Assembly: GCF_965279055.1 (NCBI RefSeq)
Contig: NZ_OZ257125.1
Span: 3,348,001-3,412,000 of the forward strand
DNA length: 64,000 nucleotides
Source of the DNA: Hydrocarboniphaga sp965279055
Lineage (GTDB): Bacteria; Pseudomonadota; Gammaproteobacteria; Nevskiales; Nevskiaceae
Direction of reading: 5' to 3'
The notes beneath the pieces are model-generated. The model worked only from the letters and a program-made list of their open reading frames with translations, ran no database searches and was not told where the DNA came from. Below, piece after piece: positions 1 to 8,585 of this stretch (its first letter is position 1; each line of letters begins with the position of its first letter). Position numbers and translations under genes: made by a program.

Positions 1-1142
1 TGCTGCGTCCGCAGGTGCTGGAGCGGGTCATCGTCACGCGCCTGCAGACCCAGCGCGCGCAGCAGGCCGGCATCCGCGTCGACGACCGCGAACTCAACGA
101 CGTGATGACCAACATCGCGCGCCAGAACAAGATGACGCTGGCGCAGCTGGCCGACTCGGTCAAGGAAGACGGCCTGGATTTCCTCAACGTGCGCGAGCAG
201 ATCCGCGACGAGGTGCTGATCAGCCGCCTGCGCCAGAAGGAAGTCGAGTCGCGCATCCAGGTCACCGACCAGGACGTGGACCTGTACCTGGCCAACCAGA
301 GCGCCGGCGACAACATCGAATATCACCTGGCGCACATCCTGGTCAGCATCCCCGACGGCGCCAGCAGCGAGGAGCGCGACAAGCGCCGCGCCAAGGCCCA
401 GGGTCTGCTCAAGCGCGTCCGCGGCGGTGAAGACTTCGCCCAGATCGCGATCACCTCCTCCGACGGCCAGCAGGCGCTGCAGGGCGGCGATCTTGACTGG
501 CGCAAGGCGGCGGACCTGCCCTCGCTGTTCGCCACCACCGCGGCCAAGCTCAAGGCCGGCGAGACCAGCGACGTGCTGGAAACCGGCTCGGGCTTCCACA
601 TCATCAAGCTCGAGGGCACGCGCGGCGGCGAAGAGCGGCTGACCGTCAACGAAACCCATGCGCTGCACATCCTGCTGATGAACAACGCGCTGCGCACCGA
701 AGACCAGAGCCGCGTGCAGGCGCAGGACATCTACGACCGCCTGCAGAAGGGCGGCGACTTCGCCAAGCTGGCCAAGGAGTTCTCGGACGATCCCGGCTCC
801 AAGAACAACGGCGGCGATCTCGGCTGGCAGCCGCCGGGCGTGTTCGCTCCGGAGTTCCAGGTGCGTATCGACCAGCTGCAGCCCAACGAGGTCAGCACGC
901 CGTTCCACACCCAGTTCGGCTGGCACGTGGCCAAGGTGCTGGAGCGCCGCGTGCGCGACACCACCGAGGAGAGCCGCCGCGGCCGCGCGCGCCAGGCGAT
1001 CCAGCAGCGTCGCTCGGCCGAGGAATACGAAACCTGGCTGCGCCGCCTGCGCGACGAGGCCTACATCGAATACCGCCTCGGCAAGTCCGATCCGACCGCC
1101 GCCGGCACGCCGGCTGCCGCGGCGCCGACCGCCACGCCCTGA
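1..1142 (+). CDS. surA: Periplasmic chaperone / peptidyl-prolyl isomerase SurA (5' end outside window)
   Basis: The frame is open from the left edge (first full codon at position 3), so the signal peptide and part of the N-terminal chaperone domain are missing. The visible part carries two parvulin rotamase domains. The first is near residues 100-205 of the part counted from the GTG at 15 (starts EYHLAHILVS) and the second near 212-313 (starts ETHALHILLM, with GGDLGW). The C-terminal tail is Ala/Pro/Thr-rich. SurA escorts unfolded outer-membrane proteins through the periplasm. pdxA and rsmA follow directly, which is the conserved gammaproteobacterial order and supports the name. The next gene starts 5 bp after the stop. 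Confidence 0.95.
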   Translation, partial: LRPQVLERVIVTRLQTQRAQQAGIRVDDRELNDVMTNIARQNKMTLAQLADSVKEDGLDFLNVREQIRDEVLISRLRQKEVESRIQVTDQDVDLYLANQSAGDNIEYHLAHILVSIPDGASSEERDKRRAKAQGLLKRVRGGEDFAQIAITSSDGQQALQGGDLDWRKAADLPSLFATTAAKLKAGETSDVLETGSGFHIIKLEGTRGGEERLTVNETHALHILLMNNALRTEDQSRVQAQDIYDRLQKGGDFAKLAKEFSDDPGSKNNGGDLGWQPPGVFAPEFQVRIDQLQPNEVSTPFHTQFGWHVAKVLERRVRDTTEESRRGRARQAIQQRRSAEEYETWLRRLRDEAYIEYRLGKSDPTAAGTPAAAAPTATP

Positions 1143-1147
1143 AGCGT

Positions 1148-2134
1148 GTGCCTGCGCCGCGCATCCTGCTGACGCCGGGCGAGCCGGCCGGCATCGGGCC
1201 GGACCTGGTCGTGCAGATCGCGCAGCACGCGCATACGGCGCAGCTGGTCGCGGTCGCCGATCCCGGCCTGCTGCAGCGCCGCGCCGACCAGCTCGGCCTG
1301 CCGCTGCAACTGCATCTGCTGGACTCTGCGGCCACCAACCAGGCCTATGCCGCGGGCCATCTCGGCGTGATGCCGGTGCAGCTGGCGCAGCATGAAGTCG
1401 CCGGCCAGCTCGATGTGATCAACGCGCCCTACGTGGTGCAAACCCTGGCGCTGGCCGCCGACGAATGCATCGCCGGCCGCGCCGCAGCGATGGTCACTGC
1501 GCCGGTGCAGAAAAGCGTAATCAACGACGCCGGCATGCCGTTCAGCGGCCACACCGAATTCCTTGCCGAACGCTGCGGCGCGGCCATGCCGGTGATGATG
1601 CTGACCGCCGGCACGCTGCGCGTCGCGCTCGCCACCACGCATCTGCCGCTGCGCGCGGTGCCGGACGCGATCACCGCCGAGCGCCTGACCGAGGTGCTGC
1701 GCGTGCTCGACGCCGACCTGCGCAACCAATTTCGTATAGCCTCGCCGCGCATCCTGGTCTGCGGGCTCAACCCGCATGCCGGCGAAAGCGGCCATCTCGG
1801 CCGTGAGGAGATCGAGATCATCACGCCGGCGCTGGAAGCGCTGCGCCGCGAGGGGCTGCTGATCGAAGGCCCGCTGCCGGCCGACACCGTTTTCACGCCG
1901 CGCGTACTCGAACGCGGCGACGCGGTGCTCGCGCTTTACCACGACCAGGGCCTGACCGCGCTGAAATACGCCGGCTTCGGCCACGCGGTCAACGTGACCC
2001 TGGGCCTGAGCTTCATCCGCACCTCGGTGGATCACGGCACGGCGCTGGATCTGGCCGGCAGCGGCCGCGCCGAGGCCGGCTCGCTGGAAGCGGCGCTGGC
2101 CCTGGCGATCGAACTGGCAGCCAAGAACGCATGA
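1148..2134 (+). CDS. pdxA: 4-hydroxythreonine-4-phosphate dehydrogenase PdxA
   Basis: 328 residues from a GTG start 5 bp after surA, a normal length for the family. It oxidises 4-phosphohydroxy-L-threonine in the DXP-dependent pathway to pyridoxal phosphate and is an NAD- and metal-dependent cytosolic enzyme. Metal-ligand histidines are visible in FSGHTEF (H135), LNPHAGESGH (H210) and LYHDQGL (H265). The N-terminal LTPGEPAGIGPD is the family signature. The stop overlaps the rsmA start by 4 bp (ATGA), so the two genes are probably translationally coupled. Confidence 0.96.
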   Translation: MPAPRILLTPGEPAGIGPDLVVQIAQHAHTAQLVAVADPGLLQRRADQLGLPLQLHLLDSAATNQAYAAGHLGVMPVQLAQHEVAGQLDVINAPYVVQTLALAADECIAGRAAAMVTAPVQKSVINDAGMPFSGHTEFLAERCGAAMPVMMLTAGTLRVALATTHLPLRAVPDAITAERLTEVLRVLDADLRNQFRIASPRILVCGLNPHAGESGHLGREEIEIITPALEALRREGLLIEGPLPADTVFTPRVLERGDAVLALYHDQGLTALKYAGFGHAVNVTLGLSFIRTSVDHGTALDLAGSGRAEAGSLEAALALAIELAAKNA

Positions 2135-2907
2135 GCGAGCCGCGCGCGAAGAAGCATTTCGGCCAGCATTTTCTGCACGATCCCTATGTGATCGAGCGCA
2201 TCCTACGCACGGTCAACCCCAAGCCGGGCGAGGCGATCATCGAAATCGGCCCCGGCCCCGGCGCGCTGACAGTGCCACTGCTCAAGCGCGTGCCGCAGCT
2301 GACCGTGGTCGAGCTGGATCGCGACGTGATCCCGCATCTGCGCGAAGCCTGCGGCGATGCGCCGGGCCTGAACATCGTCATGGCCGATGCGCTCAGCGTC
2401 GACTACGCCGCGCTGGTGCCGGGCGAGCAGCCGATACGCCTGGTCGGCAACCTGCCCTACAACATCTCGACGCCGCTACTGTTCCATCTGCTGAGCTTCG
2501 CCGACCGCGTGCAGGACATGCACTTCATGCTGCAGAAGGAAGTGGTCGATCGCATGTGCGCGAGTGCCGACGACGACGCCTACGGACGCTTGTCCGTCGC
2601 GCTGGCCGCGCGCGCCGAAGTCGTGCATCTGTTCGACGTCGGCGCCGGCGCGTTCAAGCCGCCACCGAAAGTCGAGTCCGCGGTGGTGCGGCTGCGGCCG
2701 CGCAAGCCGGACTTCGAGGTCCGCGACTGGAAACTGTTCGACCGCGTCGTCACCAGCGCCTTCCTGATGCGCCGCAAGACCCTGACCAACAGCCTGCGCC
2801 AGCTGCTGAGCGCCGAGCAGATGCGCTCGGTCGGCGTCGATCCGCAATGGCGCGCCGAGCGGGTGTCGCCGGCGCAGTTCGCGGCGCTGGCCAGCCTGCT
2901 GTCGTAG
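2131..2907 (+). CDS. rsmA: 16S rRNA adenine dimethyltransferase RsmA (KsgA)
   Basis: 258 residues. The enzyme dimethylates two adjacent adenosines near the 3' end of 16S rRNA late in 30S assembly. The N-terminal KKHFGQHFLHD signature, SAM-binding motif IIEIGPGPGALT (about residues 36-47) and catalytic NLPYN (107-111) are intact. The start overlaps the pdxA stop by 4 bp. The TAG stop lies inside a palindrome (2904-2939) that also holds the stop of the convergent gene. In enterobacteria apaG and apaH follow. Here apaG is absent and apaH lies about 12.5 kb away at 15450. Confidence 0.97.
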   Translation: MSEPRAKKHFGQHFLHDPYVIERILRTVNPKPGEAIIEIGPGPGALTVPLLKRVPQLTVVELDRDVIPHLREACGDAPGLNIVMADALSVDYAALVPGEQPIRLVGNLPYNISTPLLFHLLSFADRVQDMHFMLQKEVVDRMCASADDDAYGRLSVALAARAEVVHLFDVGAGAFKPPPKVESAVVRLRPRKPDFEVRDWKLFDRVVTSAFLMRRKTLTNSLRQLLSAEQMRSVGVDPQWRAERVSPAQFAALASLLS

Positions 2908-2939
2908 CCCGGGTGCAACCCGGGTTTCGCACGGGCTAC
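2904..2939. terminator. Palindrome shared by two convergent gene ends
   Basis: GTAGCCCG at 2904 pairs with CGGGCTAC ending at 2939. An inner CCCGGGT / ACCCGGG hairpin is also present. The rsmA stop (TAG 2905-2907) and the stop of the minus-strand phosphodiesterase gene (TAG read from 2938-2936) lie in the two ends of the outer arm. There is no clear U-run, so it may be a bidirectional stem-loop that protects 3' ends, or a REP-type repeat, rather than a classical intrinsic terminator. Confidence 0.6.
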
Positions 2940-3397
2940 AGCTGCGTCAACTTTGCGCTGACGTCGCCCTGGTCGATCAGCAACTCGCCGATCGAGATCG
3001 GCAGGCTGAAACGTCGCGGACCGGCGCTGCCCGGATTGACGTAGAGCACGCCGCCGCGCTGATCGATCAGCGGCTTGTGCGAATGGCCGGAGACGACGAC
3101 GCGGATGCCCAGCGCAGCCGGATCGATCGCCAGCTGCGCCAGCGCATGCAGCACATAGATCGAAACACCGCCGATCTCCAGCTGCTGCGTTTCCGGCACG
3201 CCCGATGCCCAGGCATCATCCTCGTCGTTATTGCCGCGCACCGCGTGCAGCGGCGCGATTCTCGTCAGCGCGTCGAGGATCGCGGGATCGCCGATGTCGC
3301 CGCCGTGAATGATCGCGTCGCAGCCTTGCAGATAGGCCAGCGCCTGCGGCCGCAACAGACCGTGCGTGTCCGAAATCAGGCCGACGCGAAGGCTCAT
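2936..3397 (-). CDS. YfcE/MJ0936-type metallophosphoesterase
   Basis: 153 residues, matching small calcineurin-like phosphodiesterases of the YfcE/MJ0936 group. Metal-binding motifs are complete: ISDTHG (residues 9-14), HGGDIGD, RGNND and SGHSH. These enzymes hydrolyse phosphodiester bonds with Mn or Ni in vitro and their cellular substrate is generally unknown. It starts 7 bp after the stop of the PAS-GGDEF gene on the same strand, so it may be the last gene of that unit. It converges on rsmA. Confidence 0.85.
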   Translation of the reverse strand: MSLRVGLISDTHGLLRPQALAYLQGCDAIIHGGDIGDPAILDALTRIAPLHAVRGNNDEDDAWASGVPETQQLEIGGVSIYVLHALAQLAIDPAALGIRVVVSGHSHKPLIDQRGGVLYVNPGSAGPRRFSLPISIGELLIDQGDVSAKLTQL

Positions 3398-3404
3398 CGC
3401 GCGA

Positions 3405-6400
3405 TCAGATCGGTTCGCAGCGGCGCGTTTCCAGCCACTTGCCGTAGGTGCTTTCGATCAGCGGCGCCTGGATCGAGCTGCCCGACAGCAGGCCGCAGCC
3501 CTGGCGCACCAGCCACGACGCGGTTTCGGCCGAATCCACGCCATTGGCCACGATCGGCAGTTCGCTGCTGCGCGCCACCTGCAGTGCGCGTTTCAGGTTT
3601 TCTATATGCAGGTTCTGGGCGATGTCGCCGCTGCATTCCTCGGCGTCGAGCAGGATCAGATCCAGCGGCGGCAGGCCGCCGCGATTGAGCGCGGCGAACA
3701 TCGCGTCGGCGCGATCGTGCAGTCCCAGCCGCAGGCCCGCGGCATACAGCTGGTGCAGCGCTTCGTGCGCCGATGCGCGCGCCTCGCGCAGACTGTCGGC
3801 GCTGGCGGCAAGAATCAGCCGGCCCGCAGGCAGCTGATGGCGCTGCACCAGTTGTGCGATCTGCGCGGCGAAATCCGGATGTCGCAGCAGCGCGCCGGAA
3901 ATCGGCACAACGATGCTCGCCGCCGGGCCGCGGCCCGGTTCGAGCAGCGCGCTGACGCCGGACAGGCGCCACAGCTCCAGTTCGGACTGCAGGCCGGCGC
4001 GGCGCGCGCTGGTCATTGACTCCTCTTCGTCGACGCGGCCGAACTCCGGATGCTGCCAGCAGAACGCGGCGATCACGCAGCGCACCGTGCCGCTGCCCGC
4101 ATCGATCGCCGGCGACAGTTCGAGCCTGAACTGGCGCAGCGCCAGCGCCGAAGGGACGCCGCGCTCGAGTTCGATGCGGCGCCGCCGGTCCGGGGCAATA
4201 TCGATCTGGTGCACGCGGTACTGGCCCGGCCCGCTCTGCTTGGCCTCGTACATCGCCAGATCGGCGTGATGCAGCAGGTTGTCAGCGTCGCTCTCGTCCA
4301 GCGGGCAGATCGCGATACCGATGCTCAGGCTCACGCGCAGATACTGGCCGGGCACATCCAGCGGCGATTCGAAAGCGCGCTGAATTTTTTTCGCCAGCGC
4401 CACCGCGTCGCCTTCGGCCCGCAGGCCGGAAGCGACGACGACGAATTCATCGCCGCCCAGACGCGCCACCGTGTCGCTGGCACGCAGCAGCGCCGACAGC
4501 CTCGATGCCACCTGCTTGAGTACCGCGTCGCCGACCTCGTGGCCGTAGGTGTCGTTGAAACTCTTGAAGCGGTCGACGTCCATGAACAGCACGCCGACCT
4601 GCCGGTTGCTGCGCCTGGACGCGAGCATCGCCTGGGTCAGGCGATCCTGCAGCGTCGCGCGATTCGGCAGGCCGGTGAGCACGTCGTGATGTGCGAGATA
4701 ACGCAGCCGCTGCTCGGCCTGCTCGCGCTCGGTGATGTCGACGGCGATCGCCATGAACACCGGCGGCTCTTCCTCGCGCGAGAAGTTCAGCCGCACTTCC
4801 ACCGGGTATCCGCTGCCGTCGGCGCGGCGGTGCTTGCAGCGATAGGTCACGTGCTCGGCTTCGCCGCTGCGCAGCCGCGCCAGGTAGTTGAGGAAGGTTT
4901 CGGTATCCAGATCCTGGCTGATCGACAGGGGCGTCATGCGCGTCATTTCGCTGGGGTGATAGCCCAGATTGCGCCGCGCGCCGCGATTGACCTCGACAAA
5001 GAACAGCGAAGCGGCGTCGAAGATGTAGACCTCTTCGGTCGCCGCATCGAGCAGGCGGCCCAGACGTTGCGCGAGGTTTTCGCTGCGCAGCCGCTCGGTG
5101 ATGTCGCGCACGATCATCAGCAGGCCCTGGCTGTGATCGATGGTCATCGGCTGCACCACCAGCTCCACCGGGAACGTGGTGGCGTCGCGGCGCCAGCCGA
5201 CCACTTTCGGCAGGCCGGCGCTACGGTCCGCGCCGATGTAGTCGGTGAGCCGCACCGAGGGCGAATTCAAAAACGGCACCGGCATCAGCTTGGACACGGT
5301 GACGCCGTCCAGGTCTTCGCGCGCGTAGCCGAACATGCGCAGCGCGCGCGCGTTGGCGAAGCGGATCACACCGACCGGATCGGTGGTCAGCACGCCTTCG
5401 ACCAGATGGTCGATCACGCCCTGCGACAACCGCGCCTGGCGGCGCAGCTGATCGGCGCGATTCTCACGCTCGCTGATGTCGTGGAACAGCATCACCGCGC
5501 CGTCGACGCTGCCGTTGGGCTTGCGCAGCGGCATCGCCATGACTTCCACCGGGCATTGCGCGCCATCGCGCGAACGCAGGCGCATTTCGCTGGGCGGCGA
5601 CGGCCGGTTTTCGCGGATGCAGACTTCCGCTGGCGTCAGCACCGGTGAATAGCGCTCGTCCATCGGATGGAACACCGAATAAACCAGCCGGCCCTGCACG
5701 TCGGCCAGGCTCCAGCCGGTGAGGCGCTCGGCGGTCGCATTCAAGTGGCGTATGCCGGCGTCGCGGTCGACGATGATGATGCCGCGGGCGACCTCGTCGA
5801 GCAGGCTGCCAGCGCGCAGGTGCACGCCGTCCATGACCCGCTCTTCGATCTCGTTGGCCGAGAACGGATGCTGCGGCCGGTATTCCGGATCAAGCCGCTG
5901 GATCCAGCTCGCCGGCTGCGGGAAAACGCGCCGCATCGTCAGCCGCGCCGACCAGCCGGCGAGCGCCGCCAGCACCAGCACCAGCACGCCGCCGATCCAC
6001 AGCCGCAGCACGGCCGCCTCGTGCGCGGCGCTGCCGATGCCGGGGGAAATCATGAAATGGATTTCGCCGAAGCCGCTACCCGGCGCGCGTAGTGAGGCTT
6101 GCTGGAAATGGCCGGTTGCGCGATATGCCAGATTGCGCAGAGCGCGCGAACACCAGGCCGGCAACCAGCGGATGCGCCAGCTTTCGAAGCGTCCGTCGAC
6201 GGCGATCACGCGGCCCTGCGTATCGGTCACCGCCAGATAGCGCAGGCCGAGGTTGCCGTCGGCGATCAGCGCCGAGGTCGCGCGCTGCAGTTCGTCCAGG
6301 TCTCCGGTGACATAAGCGCGATCCAGGCTCGCGGCGATCTGCGTAACCGCGCGCTCGCTGTTGAACGCGATCGACAGCTGGTAGGACGCGACGATCTGCC

Positions 6401-6503
6401 ACAGACCGAGCACCGCCAGCAGCAACGCAGTGGCGATGGCGGCGGCCGGCGTCGACCATGAAGGGAGAGTGCGTGTTGCCATCCTGGACCGTGGCCGGAT
6501 CAA
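3405..6503 (-). CDS. Membrane PAS-GGDEF protein with degenerate EAL domain (probable diguanylate cyclase)
   Basis: 1032 residues. Two membrane segments (about 20-42 and 166-186) flank a periplasmic sensor region. Three PAS-like domains follow (about 232-350, 355-475, 485-598), then a GGDEF domain with GGDEF at 683-687 and an RxxD inhibitory site (RASD 674-677) five residues before it. Both features point to active, feedback-controlled cyclic-di-GMP synthesis. The last 260 residues look like an EAL domain without the catalytic motif: the expected EAL position reads ELSPAID and later acidic motifs are missing. Phosphodiesterase activity is therefore unlikely. The gene lies just downstream of the Tad pilus genes on the same strand, which suggests, but does not prove, a role in pilus control. 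Confidence 0.88.
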   Translation of the reverse strand: MIRPRSRMATRTLPSWSTPAAAIATALLLAVLGLWQIVASYQLSIAFNSERAVTQIAASLDRAYVTGDLDELQRATSALIADGNLGLRYLAVTDTQGRVIAVDGRFESWRIRWLPAWCSRALRNLAYRATGHFQQASLRAPGSGFGEIHFMISPGIGSAAHEAAVLRLWIGGVLVLVLAALAGWSARLTMRRVFPQPASWIQRLDPEYRPQHPFSANEIEERVMDGVHLRAGSLLDEVARGIIIVDRDAGIRHLNATAERLTGWSLADVQGRLVYSVFHPMDERYSPVLTPAEVCIRENRPSPPSEMRLRSRDGAQCPVEVMAMPLRKPNGSVDGAVMLFHDISERENRADQLRRQARLSQGVIDHLVEGVLTTDPVGVIRFANARALRMFGYAREDLDGVTVSKLMPVPFLNSPSVRLTDYIGADRSAGLPKVVGWRRDATTFPVELVVQPMTIDHSQGLLMIVRDITERLRSENLAQRLGRLLDAATEEVYIFDAASLFFVEVNRGARRNLGYHPSEMTRMTPLSISQDLDTETFLNYLARLRSGEAEHVTYRCKHRRADGSGYPVEVRLNFSREEEPPVFMAIAVDITEREQAEQRLRYLAHHDVLTGLPNRATLQDRLTQAMLASRRSNRQVGVLFMDVDRFKSFNDTYGHEVGDAVLKQVASRLSALLRASDTVARLGGDEFVVVASGLRAEGDAVALAKKIQRAFESPLDVPGQYLRVSLSIGIAICPLDESDADNLLHHADLAMYEAKQSGPGQYRVHQIDIAPDRRRRIELERGVPSALALRQFRLELSPAIDAGSGTVRCVIAAFCWQHPEFGRVDEEESMTSARRAGLQSELELWRLSGVSALLEPGRGPAASIVVPISGALLRHPDFAAQIAQLVQRHQLPAGRLILAASADSLREARASAHEALHQLYAAGLRLGLHDRADAMFAALNRGGLPPLDLILLDAEECSGDIAQNLHIENLKRALQVARSSELPIVANGVDSAETASWLVRQGCGLLSGSSIQAPLIESTYGKWLETRRCEPI

Positions 6504-6586
6504 GCGTCGTCGCGGCGGCCCGGCGCTCGCGAGCAGCCCTGCGATTTAGAGAACGCCGCCGCTGAATATGACCGGGCCTGCGCGGA

Positions 6587-6904
6587 TTACTGCGAGCCGC
6601 CGCTGCCGCCCTGCACGAACTTGTCGCGCTCGAAATATTCCGGAATCGGGTGCGTGAAACTTTTCAGGTAGCGCTGGTAAACCTGATCGGCGACTTCGCC
6701 CGGCATCGGTCGGGCCGCACCGAGCGCGGCGTTGTTGCTGACCTGCAACTCGACCCAGGAGCGGGTCTGTGTACCGGCGTCTTCCGTCTCTTCGGCAGGC
6801 GGCGGCTGCTGCTGCGCAACCGCGCTCAGCGGCAGGGACAGGCTCAACAGCAGCAGTGCGGCGCAGACAGGCAGGCGGTTCATATCGGTCTTCATCATCG
6901 TCAT
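6587..6904 (-). CDS. DUF3613-type small secreted protein of the Tad locus
   Basis: 105 residues (ATG at 6904; ATGs at 6895 and 6883 are also possible). A hydrophobic signal peptide (VCAALLLLSLSLPLSAVAQ) is followed by a short Gln/Pro/Glu linker and a conserved-looking domain ending in YQRYLKSFTHPIPEYF. This matches the DUF3613 pattern found at the ends of Tad pilus operons, where the function is unknown. It sits 23 bp after tadD on the same strand. A periplasmic accessory role in pilus assembly is inference from context. Confidence 0.7.
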   Translation of the reverse strand: MTMMKTDMNRLPVCAALLLLSLSLPLSAVAQQQPPPAEETEDAGTQTRSWVELQVSNNAALGAARPMPGEVADQVYQRYLKSFTHPIPEYFERDKFVQGGSGGSQ

Positions 6905-6927
6905 TCCTCGTATCGCGCTGTCGCGCG

Positions 6928-7647
6928 CTATCCCGCCACTTTGGGCTTGGGCGCAGTCGACGCGGGCAGCGACGACGTGGCCAGATTCTGGGCCTGCTTG
7001 CGCAGGCCGGCGAGCGTGCTGGCATCGACGTTCGACTCGCGCACGATGCGTTGCACCGCTCGCTCGTCACGCATCAATATCATCAGGATCACCAGATTGT
7101 TGCGGCTCTTTTCACTGTTCGGACCCAACTCGACCGCGGTCGACAGTTCCGGTAGTGCTTCCGGATAACGCCGCGCCAGCATCAGCGCGTAGCCGAGGTC
7201 GTTGCGCAGCTCGACTTCGGTGGGCGCCAGCTGCACCGCGCGGCGCAGATAGGCCAGCGACTGCGCCGGATCGCGCGATGCGGTGATCAGGCCGAGGCCG
7301 TGGTACGCCTGCGCGGCGAAGCTGGTCGTCAGCAGGCCCTGATACAGCTGCTGCGCGGCGGCGAGCTGGCCGAGTTTGCGACGCACGTCGGCCTCCAGCA
7401 GGCGCAGCTCGTCGCTGTTGCCGATGCGCTGCTGCGCCTGGATATGCGCCAGCGCCGCGTAGTTCTGATCCTGCGCGATCATGCGGCGGATCAGATCGAG
7501 GTGGATGCGACGGTCTTCGGCCGGATTCGGCTGCGGCAGCGGTTCGGCGCCGCTGTCGACCTGGCGCTCGACGCTGCGCGTAGAACCGCAGCCGGGCAGC
7601 AGCAGCACCAGCGCAGCGAACAGCGGCACGGCGGGTCGCGCGCTCAC
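6928..7647 (-). CDS. tadD: TadD-like TPR lipoprotein
   Basis: 239 residues from a GTG at 7647. This start overlaps the tadC stop by 4 bp (GTGA) and directly precedes a signal sequence with lipobox LLPGC. The longer open frame upstream is an artefact of reading through tadC. Tetratricopeptide-like helices follow (for example AYHGLGLITASRDPAQSLAYL and the YALMLARRYPEAL helix). TadD lipoproteins act in the outer-membrane or secretin part of the Tad apparatus. Context on both sides (tadC, DUF3613) supports the name. Confidence 0.85.
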   Translation of the reverse strand: MSARPAVPLFAALVLLLPGCGSTRSVERQVDSGAEPLPQPNPAEDRRIHLDLIRRMIAQDQNYAALAHIQAQQRIGNSDELRLLEADVRRKLGQLAAAQQLYQGLLTTSFAAQAYHGLGLITASRDPAQSLAYLRRAVQLAPTEVELRNDLGYALMLARRYPEALPELSTAVELGPNSEKSRNNLVILMILMRDERAVQRIVRESNVDASTLAGLRKQAQNLATSSLPASTAPKPKVAG

Positions 7648-8585
7648 TTGCCTATCGCTCCCAGCGCGCGGATCAGCGAGATCCACGACGGGCCGGCGAC
7701 GAAGATGATCAGCGCCGGGAAGAAGAACAGCACCATGACCACGGTCATCCGGCCGGAAATCAGGTTCACCTTCTCGCGCAAATCCATCTCGCGGCGATCC
7801 TCGATCACCTGGAGGGTATCCAGCAGCGGCTCCTTGACCTCGCCGCCGTAGCGGTCGACCTGGCGCAGCAGCAGCAGCACCGTGCTGAGGTCCGCGACGT
7901 CCAGCGTATCGGCGAGCTTGGTCAGCGCGTCGGCCATGTCGGCGCCGGCTTCCAGCTGACGCAGCAGCACTTCGACTTCCCTGCCCAGTTCCTTGAGCAC
8001 GCCGCGGCCTTCGCGCACCAGGCTGGAGAAAGCCTGGCGCGTCGACAGGCCGGACTCGAATAGCAGCACCAGCGTGTGAATGAACAGCGGCACTTCGGCG
8101 CGCAGGCGTGCCTGCCGCGCCTTGGCCCGACGGCTGCGCACCATCGACGGCAGCAACAAGCCGAGCATCAGCGCCATCAGCGCGACCAGCACCAGCAGCA
8201 GCGGCTTGGCCGTCAGCCGTTCCGGCGCGACGCTCCACAGCGCGCCGGCGCCGATCAGCAGCAGCAACGGCGTCAGGCCCTGCAGCACGTAGAACACCAG
8301 GCGGCTGGTGGTGCTGCGCCAGCCCGCCTGAATCATCAGCCGGGCGCTGGCGCCTTCGCTGTCGAGCACGCCTTCGATCGCCTTGCCGCGGCTGGCGATG
8401 CCCTGCAGCACCGGGTTGGACGTGCCGATGTCGATGTCGTTGGCGACTTCCGATTCCGGCAGCAGGCGGCGCTGCACGCGCCGGTTGTGCGAGGCGCTGA
8501 TCGCCCACCAGACCAGCGCGCCAAGCGTCAGCGCACCGAACACCAGTGTCAGCGCCACCAGGGTCGCGAACAGATCGGCGCTCAT
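7644..8585 (-). CDS. tadC: Tad pilus inner-membrane platform protein TadC
   Basis: 313 residues with the type II secretion F domain, including the FIHTLVLLFESGLSTRQAF region and a C-terminal membrane helix pair near VVMVLFFFPALIIFVAG. With TadB it forms the inner-membrane platform on which the TadA ATPase works. The start overlaps the tadB stop (ATGA at 8582-8585) and the stop overlaps the tadD start, so tadB-tadC-tadD form one translationally coupled run. Confidence 0.92.
   Translation of the reverse strand: MSADLFATLVALTLVFGALTLGALVWWAISASHNRRVQRRLLPESEVANDIDIGTSNPVLQGIASRGKAIEGVLDSEGASARLMIQAGWRSTTSRLVFYVLQGLTPLLLLIGAGALWSVAPERLTAKPLLLVLVALMALMLGLLLPSMVRSRRAKARQARLRAEVPLFIHTLVLLFESGLSTRQAFSSLVREGRGVLKELGREVEVLLRQLEAGADMADALTKLADTLDVADLSTVLLLLRQVDRYGGEVKEPLLDTLQVIEDRREMDLREKVNLISGRMTVVMVLFFFPALIIFVAGPSWISLIRALGAIGK

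Noticed and set aside
4050..5648. 532-codon open frame antisense to the PAS-GGDEF gene
   Set aside because: Shadow frame; no recognisable motif and typical shadow composition.
6928..8508. Long 526-codon frame through tadD and tadC
   Set aside because: Only the last 239 codons resemble TadD; the rest overlaps tadC out of frame. The GTG at 7647 is the proper start.
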